NCBI GenBank assembly: GCA_037134895.1
Contig: JBAXLI010000009.1
Span: 30,241-94,240, forward strand
Direction of reading: 5' to 3'
Length of the DNA: 64,000 nucleotides
Source of the DNA: CAIRDP01 sp037134895
Lineage (GTDB): Bacteria; Bacteroidota; Bacteroidia; Bacteroidales; FEN-979
A model generated the notes under the pieces. It worked only from the letters and a program-made list of their open reading frames with translations, was not told the origin of the DNA and made no database searches. This document shows, one piece after another, positions 25,820 to 35,243 of this stretch. The translations under genes were made by a program, and so were the position numbers. Position 1 is the stretch's first letter. Each line of letters opens with the position of its first letter.

Positions 25820-28013
25820 GGTTGAAGGCATGTCATGCACTGCCTGTGCGGGCAGTGTCAACAGCATACTCGCATCGGTCGAAGGTGTAGCGATGGCAAA
25901 TGTGAATTTTGCGAACCAGACCGTGCTTATTGAATTTGATCCTGAAACTGTTTCAGTTCAACAGCTTGAGAAAGCAGTTGCCCAGATCGGGTATAAGCTT
26001 TTAACTGATAAGGAACTGATTGCGGATGAGGAAGTGCGTGAAGCAAGGCGGCTGAAAAAGACAAGGATAAATCTTGCAGCTTCCTTCGCTTTCGCCGTTC
26101 CGGTATTCATCATTTCGATGTTCCTTCCTTCTTTACCTTACAGGAACATGATCATGCTGGCCCTGTCGTGCCCGGTGATGTTCTGGTTCGGAAGGGAATT
26201 CTTTGTCATTGCCTGGAAACGCGCCCGTCACGGCTCAACCAATATGGATACCCTGGTGGCGATGGGTAGCGGTACTGCTTTCCTTTTCAGTTTGTACAAT
26301 TCGTTTTTCCCGGCAATGGGTGGTATGGAAGGCATGGGGGCTGGAATATATTATGAGGCAGCGGTAGTAATCATTTCATTCATCCTGCTTGGCAGATATC
26401 TTGAGGAGAGAGCCCGCAATAAGACATCATCGGCTATCAGAAAGCTTGTCAACCTCGGGGTTAAAACCGCGAGGGTGATCAGGAACGGGGAAGAGAAGGA
26501 AATCCTGATCTCGAAAGTCAGGATAGGCGACATTGTTGTGATCAGGCCGGGGGAAAAGATCCCTGTCGACGGTCATGTAAGCGAAGGTGAAAGCCTGGTC
26601 GATGAGAGCATGATCACGGGCGAAAGCGTACCAGTCACAAAAAGTGCTGGCGACCAGGTCATTGGAGCGACCCAGAACCAGACGGGCAGCCTGATGATGG
26701 TAGCCGAAAAAGTAGGGGAGCAAACGGTGCTTGCGCAGATCATCAGGCTGGTGCAGGAAGCCCAGGGAAGCAGGGCGCCGGTTCAGAAGACTGTCGACAG
26801 GATCGCTTCGGTTTTCGTACCTGTTGTGATTGTCATCGCTTTCATTACACTGATCACCTGGCTTTTCTTTTCGCCTGAACCCGGAATCTCCTTTGCGATT
26901 AGAGCGGCTGTGAGCGTTCTTATCATAGCCTGTCCGTGTGCACTTGGACTGGCAACCCCCACGGCCATCATCGTCGGGCTTGGCAAAGCCGCTGAACATG
27001 GGATCCTGATCAAAGATGCCGGCAGCCTCGAGGATTTCTGCAAACTAGATCTGCTGGTCCTCGATAAAACAGGGACCATAACCACAGGAAAACCCAGTGT
27101 AAGTGAGGTCATGTGGAATAAGACAGGGCCAGCTGACCATGAAGAAACCGGCGCCGCCGTGAGTGCAATAGAATGGCGTTCAGAACACCCTTATGCCCGG
27201 GCACTGATGGAGTATTTCGGAGTTCCTGAAAACACTCCCAATACAGTTGAGGCATTCGAAAGTGTAACAGGGAAGGGAGTATCGGGAATTTATAATGGCA
27301 AACAATATCATATCGGCAGTCCCACTTATGTTGTTTCAAAAGATTGCCTTCTGCCTGAAGAACTAGAGGAATACCGGCAGCTGCTGCAGAAGCAGGCGTT
27401 TTCAGTAGTTTTCATAGCGCAGACTCAGAGGGTGCTTGGTGTTGCGGCAATAAGTGACAGTATCAAGCCCGGATCGCCAGGGGCTGTTCAGGAACTTAAG
27501 GCCATGGGCGTTGAAGTGCATATGCTTTCGGGCGACAGTGTGGCTATCAGTTCCCAGGTTGCTGCAAAAGCCGGGATTGATTTTTACAAAGCTGAAGCAT
27601 CTCCCTTGGAGAAGTCTGATTATATCAGGAATATGCAGGCCAAAGGGTATAAAGTCGGGATGGTTGGTGACGGGATCAATGATTCACCTGCCCTGGCGCT
27701 TGCCGATGTGGGAATTGCGATGGGTAACGGCACCGATATAGCCATCGAATCGGCCAGGATTATACTGCTGAAAGGAGATCTTACAAAACTTGCAATGGCG
27801 CTGAAGATTTCCCGTCAGACGGTTAAAACAATAAGACAGAACCTGTTCTGGGCCTTTTTTTATAATATCCTCAGCATTCCTCTTGCCGCGGGTGTATTGT
27901 ACCCATTCACCGGCTTTCTGCTCAACCCCATGATCGCCGGAGCCGCCATGGCATTTTCTTCGGTCTCGGTTGTAAGCAACAGCCTGCTTTTGAAAACCAG
28001 GAAAATTGTTTAA
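25794..28013 (+). CDS. copA: Copper-translocating P1B-type ATPase
   Basis: A 739-residue P1B-1 heavy-metal ATPase that exports Cu(I) from the cytoplasm. It has one N-terminal HMA domain with the metal site CTAC (C15, C18) in GMSCTACAGSV, membrane helices from about 85, the actuator motif TGES (in MITGESVPV), the transmembrane metal site CPC (C380-P-C382), the phosphorylation motif DKTGT with D424, the HP motif (SEHPYA), and the hinge GDGINDSPALA. The last helices include NPMIAGAAMAFSSVSVVSNS, the CopA-type signature, supporting Cu+ rather than Zn or Cd. The start lies inside the end of the CHAD gene. Confidence 0.96.
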   Translation: MTKIKEIYKVEGMSCTACAGSVNSILASVEGVAMANVNFANQTVLIEFDPETVSVQQLEKAVAQIGYKLLTDKELIADEEVREARRLKKTRINLAASFAFAVPVFIISMFLPSLPYRNMIMLALSCPVMFWFGREFFVIAWKRARHGSTNMDTLVAMGSGTAFLFSLYNSFFPAMGGMEGMGAGIYYEAAVVIISFILLGRYLEERARNKTSSAIRKLVNLGVKTARVIRNGEEKEILISKVRIGDIVVIRPGEKIPVDGHVSEGESLVDESMITGESVPVTKSAGDQVIGATQNQTGSLMMVAEKVGEQTVLAQIIRLVQEAQGSRAPVQKTVDRIASVFVPVVIVIAFITLITWLFFSPEPGISFAIRAAVSVLIIACPCALGLATPTAIIVGLGKAAEHGILIKDAGSLEDFCKLDLLVLDKTGTITTGKPSVSEVMWNKTGPADHEETGAAVSAIEWRSEHPYARALMEYFGVPENTPNTVEAFESVTGKGVSGIYNGKQYHIGSPTYVVSKDCLLPEELEEYRQLLQKQAFSVVFIAQTQRVLGVAAISDSIKPGSPGAVQELKAMGVEVHMLSGDSVAISSQVAAKAGIDFYKAEASPLEKSDYIRNMQAKGYKVGMVGDGINDSPALALADVGIAMGNGTDIAIESARIILLKGDLTKLAMALKISRQTVKTIRQNLFWAFFYNILSIPLAAGVLYPFTGFLLNPMIAGAAMAFSSVSVVSNSLLLKTRKIV

Positions 28014-28038
28014 TGTTGCGCTGATTTTCTTAATTTTG
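28006..28038 (+). promoter_or_regulatory. Bacteroidota-type promoter before the TPR histidine kinase
   Basis: TTG at 28006-28008 and TAATTTTG at 28031-28038 are 22 bp apart, with the ATG 25 bp further on. The upstream element overlaps the last codons of copA. Confidence 0.5.
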
Positions 28039-28062
28039 ATCGGTCAAGCTTGATTTTCAGGG

Positions 28063-30417
28063 ATGAACTTCTTTCATAAGGTTACATGTTTACTGGTCCT
28101 GCTTTTTATCCTGGCCCATCCGGCTGGACTGCTTGCTGATAATGACCATACTAACCATGGCAGAGAGCGGGAAGATGACATCCGCAGTATTAAAAGCATG
28201 ATGTCAGCTTTTAAGAGTGACAGTATCACAGAAGAAGAAAAATTCCTGCTTGCATACAAGACACTGAAACTATCGATTGAACAGTCTTTTACCGAAGGGA
28301 AAGCTGAAGCCTATCTCCAGATAGGGAATTATTTTGTGCATAAAAGGAAGCATGTCAATGCCATCAGGTTTCTTCTTTCGGCCACCCAGCTGTTTAGTGA
28401 TTTGAAGGACACTACCGGCCTTATGAAGGTTGACCATGCCATTTTCGCCATAGAAATTTACCTTAAAGCGTTTGATAATGCAGAGAAAACAGCAAGGCAT
28501 GGACTGGAACTCGCGCGACAGAGCAAGGATCTTTTAAATACGGGATTTTTCCTTGAGCGGATGGCCGATGTTTTCCATGAACAGAACGATACTTCAAGAT
28601 CACTTGATTATTACATGGAGTCCCTGAAATATTATAATGAAGCGGGAGCGAAAAAGAACATCCTTGAAGTATATATGTCGGTCGGAGGTATTTATCTTGA
28701 CCAGAAGCGGTATGATGAGGTCCTGGTGATGTACGACACTCTTGCCCCTCTGGCCGATTCTATTGATCCGGCAACGGCAGGCACCATGTATACAAGGATT
28801 GCTCATGTGTATGATCAGAGGAAGAATTACAAAAAAGCTTTGGTTTATAATAAAAAAGCGCTCCTGTTCAGGAGAAAAGCAAGAACAGGAGATGCAGAGA
28901 ACAGCTCCATCATTAATATTGCAGGTGATTTTTACATGCTCAACATGCCTGATTCTGGTGGGTATTACATAGATATCGGGCTGAGAGATGCGAAAGCCAA
29001 CAACAGGGTATTTTATCTTAGAAACGGGTATAATGTTTTGTATAATTACTACCTGTCCAAAGGTGATGACAAAAAGGCCCTGGAATTTTTCAAACTGAAG
29101 CTGGCTGTGAACGACAGTATTCTGAAAGAAAGACTGAACACAAATATCAGCGTTATCAGGTCGGGCCAGAACATAAGGATACTCAGGGAAGGTATCAAGC
29201 AGCTTGAACGCCAGAATTCCCTTCAGAAGCTTTTTATCCGAAACCAGAAGATCTTCAAGATCCTTCTGACAGCAATTGCCCTTGCCGTCATCATCGCAGT
29301 GTTTATCATTTTAAGAATAAACCTGAGGCACAGGAGGTCGAAAAGAGACATTGAAACCCTCAATATTAAGCTTCAGCATGAGGCTGCGGAACGAAAGCTG
29401 ATACAAAAGAAAACGACCGAAAAAGAAGATCAGTACCGGTTCATTGCCGAACATTCACTCGACCTGATAACAAGGATTGACAAAAACCATATTTTCACAT
29501 ATGCTTCATCTGCCTCCGTGGATGTTTTGGGATATGAGCCAGGGCAGATGGTTGGGATGAACCTGTTCGACATTGCGATTCCGGGTTACATTGATTTCCT
29601 GAAAGAAAAACTTAACCAGGCAATTTCGACCCGCAGGCCTCATTCCATTGCCTTTCTTGCAAAGAAGAAAGCAAATGAACCAGTATGGGTTGAGATCACG
29701 CTGAATCCTGTGTTTGACAGCAAGAACGGGGAGTTCAGGGAATTCGTTTCAGTTACCAGGAATATTCAGGAATTAAAAAAGAGAGAAATGGGGATCGTTG
29801 AAGGAACAAAGCAAAAGGAAAACCTCCTGAGGGAGATCCATCACAGGGTGAAGAATAATTTCGCAATCCTGGTCAGCCTTATTAATATGCAGAAATCCCA
29901 GACCCAGAGTGAGGACGTAAAGCAGAGCCTGACCAATCTTCAGCTGAGGATACGAACAATGGCTCTTGTGCATGAGATGTTATACCGCTCCGAGGATTTC
30001 GAGAAGATCTCTTTCCCCGATTATGTGCGTTCGGTGGCTTCGGTGATCTCTTCAACCTATGGGCGGATGAATGTGAACCTTGATTTCAAACTGGATCCTT
30101 TTATTATAAATATTGAGACCGCTATTCCTCTCGGATTGATTCTGAATGAATTATTGAGTAATGCTTACCGTCATGCATTTGATGAGAACGCAGGCGGAGC
30201 GATAACAATTTCCTTCTGCAAGGATCCTTCACCTAGCCTTTTTGCTCTGACCATTTCAGATACCGGAAAAGGCATGCCTGATGGTTTTATAATGGAAGGA
30301 AGCAAAACCATGGGGTTGCAGATCGTCGACCTTCTTGTCAAACAGATAGAAGGAAGAATGATCATTAAACAGGGTGGCGGTACTTCTTTTTCTATTGTAT
30401 TTCCAATTGAGGGTTAA
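28063..30417 (+). CDS. TPR-PAS sensor histidine kinase, HisKA_2 type
   Basis: A 784-residue kinase with signal peptide (1-26), a periplasmic TPR region (about 35-385), a coiled segment, a membrane helix (about 398-420), a PAS domain (about 458-570, DQYRFIAEHSLDLITRIDKN to FVSVTRNIQEL), and a HisKA_2 dimerisation domain with LLREIHHRVKNNFAIL (H593/H594), followed by an HATPase domain with N-box LILNELLSNAYRHAF and G-box DTGKGMPDG. This class usually signals to response regulators encoded elsewhere; none is adjacent. The TPR region would be the input in the periplasm. Confidence 0.9.
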   Translation: MNFFHKVTCLLVLLFILAHPAGLLADNDHTNHGREREDDIRSIKSMMSAFKSDSITEEEKFLLAYKTLKLSIEQSFTEGKAEAYLQIGNYFVHKRKHVNAIRFLLSATQLFSDLKDTTGLMKVDHAIFAIEIYLKAFDNAEKTARHGLELARQSKDLLNTGFFLERMADVFHEQNDTSRSLDYYMESLKYYNEAGAKKNILEVYMSVGGIYLDQKRYDEVLVMYDTLAPLADSIDPATAGTMYTRIAHVYDQRKNYKKALVYNKKALLFRRKARTGDAENSSIINIAGDFYMLNMPDSGGYYIDIGLRDAKANNRVFYLRNGYNVLYNYYLSKGDDKKALEFFKLKLAVNDSILKERLNTNISVIRSGQNIRILREGIKQLERQNSLQKLFIRNQKIFKILLTAIALAVIIAVFIILRINLRHRRSKRDIETLNIKLQHEAAERKLIQKKTTEKEDQYRFIAEHSLDLITRIDKNHIFTYASSASVDVLGYEPGQMVGMNLFDIAIPGYIDFLKEKLNQAISTRRPHSIAFLAKKKANEPVWVEITLNPVFDSKNGEFREFVSVTRNIQELKKREMGIVEGTKQKENLLREIHHRVKNNFAILVSLINMQKSQTQSEDVKQSLTNLQLRIRTMALVHEMLYRSEDFEKISFPDYVRSVASVISSTYGRMNVNLDFKLDPFIINIETAIPLGLILNELLSNAYRHAFDENAGGAITISFCKDPSPSLFALTISDTGKGMPDGFIMEGSKTMGLQIVDLLVKQIEGRMIIKQGGGTSFSIVFPIEG

Positions 30418-30471
30418 ACCTTAAATCATCATAACGAAATCCTGCGCTGTTCCTGCATTATTTGAATCCCA

Positions 30472-30538
30472 TTAACAATTATTTAACATTATTGTAATGT
30501 TGCCGTAACATGGCCGGTTTGGGCAAATTCTAATTTTG
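30472..30538 (+). promoter_or_regulatory. Pho-box-like tandem repeats and -7 box of the phosphate regulon
   Basis: Four hexamers at exact 11-bp period, TTAACA (30472), TTAACA (30483), GTAATG (30494) and GTAACA (30505), are followed 20 bp later by TAATTTTG (30531-30538), a perfect TAnnTTTG box. TTAACA repeats with 5-bp spacers are the form of the PhoP box known in Bacillus, and 11-bp direct repeats suit OmpR-family regulators. The array ends where a -33 element would stand, as expected for an activator that replaces it. The genes downstream (porin, pst, phoU) fit phosphate control. Confidence 0.65.
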
Positions 30539-30556
30539 CCGCAAACAATAAAAGCT

Positions 30557-32128
30557 ATGTTTATGAAGAAATTTACAAGAATCATTATGTTAAGCGGATT
30601 TGTGCTTCCGCTTTTGCTTCTTTCACTAACCATGAAAGCACAGTTACCGGTCCAGAATCAGCTGGATACCGTAAAACAAAAAGTTTCGACCCTGAATGAT
30701 AAAGTTTCAGGCGTTGAGGAAAGACTGGCAACAGCTGAAAGTGACCTTGCCAAGCTCACGAAGATCAAGATCTCGGGTTATATCCAGGCACAGTGGGTCA
30801 ATAATGAAGCCTCTAATGTGTTCCCGAACAATTATTTCCAGATTCGCCGCGCAAGGATCAAATTCCAGTACGAACCGGTTAACGGAGTTGTTTTCGTACT
30901 GCAGCCCGATTTCCAGCCGGGCAATATTACAATTAAGGATGCTTACGCAAGGGCAAATGATCCCTGGCTCAAGACCTTCTCATTATGGGCAGGTAAATTC
31001 AACCGTCCCAACTACGAAGTTGAATATTCATCCAGCAGCCGTGAAGTTCCCGAGCGTTCACGCGTGATCAGGGCTATCTATCCCGACGAACGTGCCATCG
31101 GTGCAAAATTGGAAATTGCTCCCCCGAAGGTACCCCTCCTGGTTCAGTTCGCCGTTTTCAACGGGAATGACGGAATTTCAATCAACAATCCCACATTTAA
31201 CTATGGTACTTTAAAATGGGATAATGTTTCAACGGTTGGTCAGAACATTGATTTTGACAATTACAAAGACCTTATGTTACGTGCCACCTATGCATTTAAA
31301 CTTGGCAGATGGGGCGGACTTACCATTGGCGCTCATGGTTATTACGGACAGATCAAAGCCAATACCGTGGATGTTCTGAATTCAGACTATACATACAACA
31401 AGACCCTCAGCAGTGTTGGAAAAGGTGTTCCCAAGCAGTGGGTTGGTTTCGAAGCTCAGTTTTATGCTGATCTCTGGGGCGGACTTACTCTTAAAGGCGA
31501 ATACATTTTTGGTGTGAACTCAACACCCGGTTATAACGGAAGTGCATCATTTGTAAGCCAGGTTAATGCTTACAATGCAGCAAAAGACACTCTCACTATG
31601 ATCGCTCTTACTACCAAGACGGTCAATAATGCACCTGCAATCTCCAGGAATTTCAATGGTTACTATGTTTACCTCATCAAGAACATCGGAAAGAGGAACC
31701 AGGTTGCTGTTCGTTACGATTATTATAACCCGAACACTAAACTGGCAGCTGACCAGATCGGTATTGCAAACTGGAATGCCAAAACCCCCGATAAAGTTGA
31801 TGCAGCAAAATTAACCTACGCTGGTTCCGCTCCGGTAATTGCAACAGGCACCCAATCTAAAACTGTTACAACGAATAAGCTTACCAGTGGAGTTAATGAT
31901 ATTGCTTACGGCACATGGACTTTCTCATACAGCTACTTTTTCAGCGACAACATCAAATTCATGATCGCTTATGAAATGCCGATGAACAAGAAGGTTGGTG
32001 TTGATTCCAAGACAAACCTTGGCAACGTGATCGTTCCTTACACTGTTAACAATGTAACCAGCGCTTACGATTACAGCAACGTGATCAAGCAGAATATTCT
32101 TACAGTAAGAATGCAGGTGAAATTTTAG
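30557..32128 (+). CDS. Phosphate-selective porin O/P family outer-membrane protein
   Basis: A 523-residue porin with a signal peptide (ending LTMKAQ), a short coiled-coil N-terminal region (LDTVKQKVSTLNDKVSGVEERL) like the trimerisation stretch of OprP/OprO relatives, and then a beta-barrel beginning KISGYIQAQWV and NNYFQIRRARIKFQYEP, typical of the family, and ending in NILTVRMQVKF with terminal Phe. It is placed in the outer membrane for anion/phosphate uptake. It heads the pst genes and follows a Pho-box-like array. Start chosen at the ATG at 30557 (another ATG at 30563); an upstream TTG at 30536 lies inside the -7 box. Confidence 0.88.
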   Translation: MFMKKFTRIIMLSGFVLPLLLLSLTMKAQLPVQNQLDTVKQKVSTLNDKVSGVEERLATAESDLAKLTKIKISGYIQAQWVNNEASNVFPNNYFQIRRARIKFQYEPVNGVVFVLQPDFQPGNITIKDAYARANDPWLKTFSLWAGKFNRPNYEVEYSSSSREVPERSRVIRAIYPDERAIGAKLEIAPPKVPLLVQFAVFNGNDGISINNPTFNYGTLKWDNVSTVGQNIDFDNYKDLMLRATYAFKLGRWGGLTIGAHGYYGQIKANTVDVLNSDYTYNKTLSSVGKGVPKQWVGFEAQFYADLWGGLTLKGEYIFGVNSTPGYNGSASFVSQVNAYNAAKDTLTMIALTTKTVNNAPAISRNFNGYYVYLIKNIGKRNQVAVRYDYYNPNTKLAADQIGIANWNAKTPDKVDAAKLTYAGSAPVIATGTQSKTVTTNKLTSGVNDIAYGTWTFSYSYFFSDNIKFMIAYEMPMNKKVGVDSKTNLGNVIVPYTVNNVTSAYDYSNVIKQNILTVRMQVKF

Positions 32129-32130
32129 TA

Positions 32131-32165
32131 ATTGGTGATTGGTAATTGGTGATTGGTGATTGTTA
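32131..32165. repeat. 7-bp tandem array, unit ATTGGTG (5 units)
   Basis: Beginning two bases after the porin stop codon: ATTGGTG, ATTGGTA, ATTGGTG, ATTGGTG, ATTGTTA, with no interruption. It lies between the porin and pstS. No function is known to me. Confidence 0.85.
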
Positions 32166-32205
32166 CCAGGCACAGAAAAATTAAAAAATACAAAAATAGA
32201 AGATT

Positions 32206-33045
32206 ATGAAAAGTTCAAGAAAATTAGCCCTGATTGCAAGTGTTGTCCTGGTGGCAATAATTGGCTTTGCGTTCATGCCGGCTCCGAAAAAAATCACAGT
32301 CAAAGGTTCAGATACCATGGTGATCCTTGCCCAGAAATGGGCTGAGATCTATATGAAATCTCACCAGGATGTAATCATCCAGGTAACAGGTGGCGGATCG
32401 GGTACAGGTATTTCGGCCCTGATCAACGGCTCGACCGATATCTGCAATTCCAGCCGTCCGCTGAAATCATCAGAAATGGACAAGCTGAAAGATCGTTATT
32501 CATCACTTGGAGTGGAGATCCCTTGTGCCAAAGACGGTATCACCATTTTTCTGAATGAGGGTAATCCCATTTCAGAACTTTCCATCAAACAGCTTGGTGC
32601 AATTTTCAGTGGTAAGATCAGGAACTGGAAAGAAGTTGGTGGCCCCGATGCAGAGATCAGGTTATATGGTCGTGAAAACAGTTCCGGTACCTATGTATTC
32701 TTCCAGGAAAAAGTTGTAAAGGGAGATTATGCCCCGAACTGCCAGACCCTTCCGGGAACAGCTGCTGTTGTTAATGCAGTAAGCAAAGACAAGAATGGTA
32801 TTGGTTACGGCGGAGCTGCTTATGCAACAGGCGTGAAGCATTGCAAAGTAAAAAAGGATGATAAGAGTCCCGCTTACCTCGCAACAGCTGAAACCATTGC
32901 AAAAGGAGAATATCCTATCACCCGTTACCTGTATATGTATACAAGGAACAGGCCTACAGGCGATATAAAAGCTTATATTGACTGGGTTTTAAGCGCCGAA
33001 GGACAGAAGGTCGTGACAGAAGTTGGTTATTTTCCGGTTAAGTAA
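32206..33045 (+). CDS. pstS: Phosphate ABC transporter substrate-binding protein
   Basis: A 279-residue periplasmic phosphate-binding protein. The signal segment (1-24) is followed by KITVKGSDTMVILAQKWAE, and the phosphate-binding motifs GGGSGTGISAL, SSRPLKSSE and YGRENSSGTYVFF are in their usual places. The length is that of the short PstS-like group. It has no clear lipobox, so it is probably a soluble periplasmic protein. It stands 77 bp after the porin, with a heptamer array in the gap, and 47 bp before pstC. Regulation is probably through the Pho-box-like array upstream of the porin. Confidence 0.93.
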   Translation: MKSSRKLALIASVVLVAIIGFAFMPAPKKITVKGSDTMVILAQKWAEIYMKSHQDVIIQVTGGGSGTGISALINGSTDICNSSRPLKSSEMDKLKDRYSSLGVEIPCAKDGITIFLNEGNPISELSIKQLGAIFSGKIRNWKEVGGPDAEIRLYGRENSSGTYVFFQEKVVKGDYAPNCQTLPGTAAVVNAVSKDKNGIGYGGAAYATGVKHCKVKKDDKSPAYLATAETIAKGEYPITRYLYMYTRNRPTGDIKAYIDWVLSAEGQKVVTEVGYFPVK

Positions 33046-33092
33046 TATTTTTGTTAGTTAATGTGTGTTAAGCGATTGGCAGCATTGGATAA

Positions 33093-34334
33093 ATGTTGCC
33101 TTTCGCTTTTATCAGAAAGTACATGGATACCCCTGGAGGAAAAAACAAATTTGTATTTACCGCTGAGTCACTGAGAAAGAAATTCAGGTTTTCAGAATAC
33201 TTTGCTGAGAAACTGATCACCTCTGTGGCTTTTCTCTCTATTGCAGTAATCATACTAATTTTCGTGTTTGTTTTCAGGGAGAGCCTTCCCGCATTCAGGC
33301 CGAAAGTCAAACACAATATTGAAAAGTTATCAGAAAACGCAAATAAACCTGAAAGTTACGGAAGTTCTGAAACAGCAGGCAGCGGGCAGAAACCAGAATC
33401 ATATACGGGGAGTGATTCTACGGTTACCGAAACAAAACCTGGAACGGCAGCAGCAAAACCGGCAGTTAAACAGGATCAGCCTGAAGCTTACGGAATTGTC
33501 AAAGACACTGCCTTATCTTCTGACTATGTGAATCCCGACGGGGACCTTGTTTCTTCTGAAAACAGGAATGATGAAGGTTCACTGAGCAGTTTGTTTTCGA
33601 ATCAGTGGTACCCTGTTTCAGAAAATCCAAGATACGGGCTTATCCCGCTTTTCATCGGCACCTTTAAAGTTACTCTTATCGCTATGCTGTTCGCCGCACC
33701 TATCGCAATCCTTGCGGCCTTGTTTTCTTCATCTTTCGCTTCCCCCTGGCTTAGAGAATGGATCAAACCCGCGATTGAACTTCTGGCAGGATTTCCTTCA
33801 GTGGTCATAGGTTTTTTTGCCCTTATGGTCATGGCAACAGTATTGCAGAATCTTTTCGGGTACCAGACCCGCCTGAATTCTTTCGTCGGCGGTATTGCAA
33901 TGGCCCTTGCAGCCATCCCCATAATATTCACAATCACTGAGGATGCGCTTACTGCAATCCCTGCCACTTACAAGGAAGCCAGCCTTGCGCTTGGGGCCTC
34001 AAAGTGGCAGACTGCCGTTTTTGTCACCCTGCCTGCTGCAACTCCTGGAATTTTCGCAGCTGTTCTCCTGGGGGTCGGCCGTGTATTTGGTGAAACTATG
34101 ATTGCCCTTATGGCCACGGGAAATGCGGCATTAAGTTCTTTAAATCCCTTTGAATCGGTGCGTACCCTGGCAGCAACAATCGGCGCTGAAATGGCCGAAG
34201 TGGTATTTGGAGACATGCATTACGGGATACTTTTTCTTATTGGTTCACTGCTCTTTATCTTTAATTTTACCATAAATGCCGTTGCAGAGTTTTATGTAAA
34301 AGGCAAACTGGTAAAGAAAATTCAGGGGAGGTAG
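33093..34334 (+). CDS. pstC: Phosphate ABC transporter permease PstC, with long extra loop
   Basis: A 413-residue inner-membrane permease. The first helix (about 47-66) is followed by an unusual hydrophilic segment of roughly 110 residues (about 70-180) rich in Ser, Glu, Lys and Pro. It contains three related motifs (KPESYGSS, KPESYTGS and QPEAYGIV). The ABC permease core then follows (GLIPLFIGTFKVTLIAMLFAAPIAI..., EASLALGASKWQTAVFVTLPAATPGI with the EAA loop). Usual PstC proteins are near 300 residues, so the extra length is this loop. The ATG at 33123 is a possible alternative start. It is followed at one base distance by pstA. Confidence 0.92.
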   Translation: MLPFAFIRKYMDTPGGKNKFVFTAESLRKKFRFSEYFAEKLITSVAFLSIAVIILIFVFVFRESLPAFRPKVKHNIEKLSENANKPESYGSSETAGSGQKPESYTGSDSTVTETKPGTAAAKPAVKQDQPEAYGIVKDTALSSDYVNPDGDLVSSENRNDEGSLSSLFSNQWYPVSENPRYGLIPLFIGTFKVTLIAMLFAAPIAILAALFSSSFASPWLREWIKPAIELLAGFPSVVIGFFALMVMATVLQNLFGYQTRLNSFVGGIAMALAAIPIIFTITEDALTAIPATYKEASLALGASKWQTAVFVTLPAATPGIFAAVLLGVGRVFGETMIALMATGNAALSSLNPFESVRTLAATIGAEMAEVVFGDMHYGILFLIGSLLFIFNFTINAVAEFYVKGKLVKKIQGR

Positions 34335-34335
34335 T

Positions 34336-35235
34336 ATGAGGCTGAAAAATAAAATCATCGGTGGCGCCATCACTTCTGCTTCTGCCCTTTCGGTCATATT
34401 GATCATTGGGATCATTATCGTGATCCTGGTGGTCACAATAATCGGAGGAAAAGATACTCTTTCCTGGAAATTCCTCACTTCATTCCCCGAAGAAGGGATG
34501 ATGAAAGGTGGCATCTTTCCTGCAATATACGGCACCGCCCTGTTGGTGATCATCATGTCAATAGCGGCTGTACCCTTCGGGACTATCACTGCTCTTTATC
34601 TGTCAGAATATGCCCATGAGAAATCCTGGCTTGCTCAAACAATCAGGTTTGCAGTGAGGACTCTCGCAACTGTTCCTTCGATTATTTTCGGATTGTTTGG
34701 CCTTGGGTTTTTTGTCAAGTTTGTCGGGGTTGGAATGGATAACTGGTTTACAGGAGGTCAGCTTAAATGGGCGCAGCCAAACTTGTTATGGGGGAGTCTC
34801 ACCATGGCACTGCTTACACTTCCTGTTGTTATAGTTTCGGTTGAAGAGGCGATCAGAACAGTCCCCAGGGAACTACGTGAAGCAAGCCTTGCATTGGGGG
34901 CGACAAAATGGCAAACGATAAAAAAAGTAGTTATCCCGGGCTCCATTTCCGGTATAATGACAGGGACTATTCTGGCTGTCAGCAGGGGAGCAGGAGAAGT
35001 TGCACCTATACTTTTTACAGGAGCAGCGTATTACCTGGCCACCTTGCCCACTTCAGTTTCCGACCAGTTTATGAATCTCGGATACCATATTTACGTTATG
35101 TCAACACAATCTTCGAACGTAGACCAGACATTGCCCATCCAGTTTGCAACAACCCTTGTACTGTTAATGCTCACTTTTACCCTTAACCTTACGGCTGTAC
35201 TTATCAGGTCAAGCCTGAGGAGAAGAGTGAAATGA
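34336..35235 (+). CDS. pstA: Phosphate ABC transporter permease PstA
   Basis: A 299-residue permease of normal length with six predicted helices. The EAA loop REASLALGATKWQTIKKVVIPG contacts PstB, and the conserved RFAVRTLATVPSIIFGLFGLGFF segment is typical of PstA. It partners PstC and lies between pstC (one base gap) and pstB (eight bases). Confidence 0.95.
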   Translation: MRLKNKIIGGAITSASALSVILIIGIIIVILVVTIIGGKDTLSWKFLTSFPEEGMMKGGIFPAIYGTALLVIIMSIAAVPFGTITALYLSEYAHEKSWLAQTIRFAVRTLATVPSIIFGLFGLGFFVKFVGVGMDNWFTGGQLKWAQPNLLWGSLTMALLTLPVVIVSVEEAIRTVPRELREASLALGATKWQTIKKVVIPGSISGIMTGTILAVSRGAGEVAPILFTGAAYYLATLPTSVSDQFMNLGYHIYVMSTQSSNVDQTLPIQFATTLVLLMLTFTLNLTAVLIRSSLRRRVK

Positions 35236-35243
35236 ATTGAACT

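Noticed and set aside
30485..30501. AACATTA-TTG-TAATGTT inverted repeat as a separate operator
   Set aside because: It is explained by overlapping units of the 11-bp Pho-box-like array.
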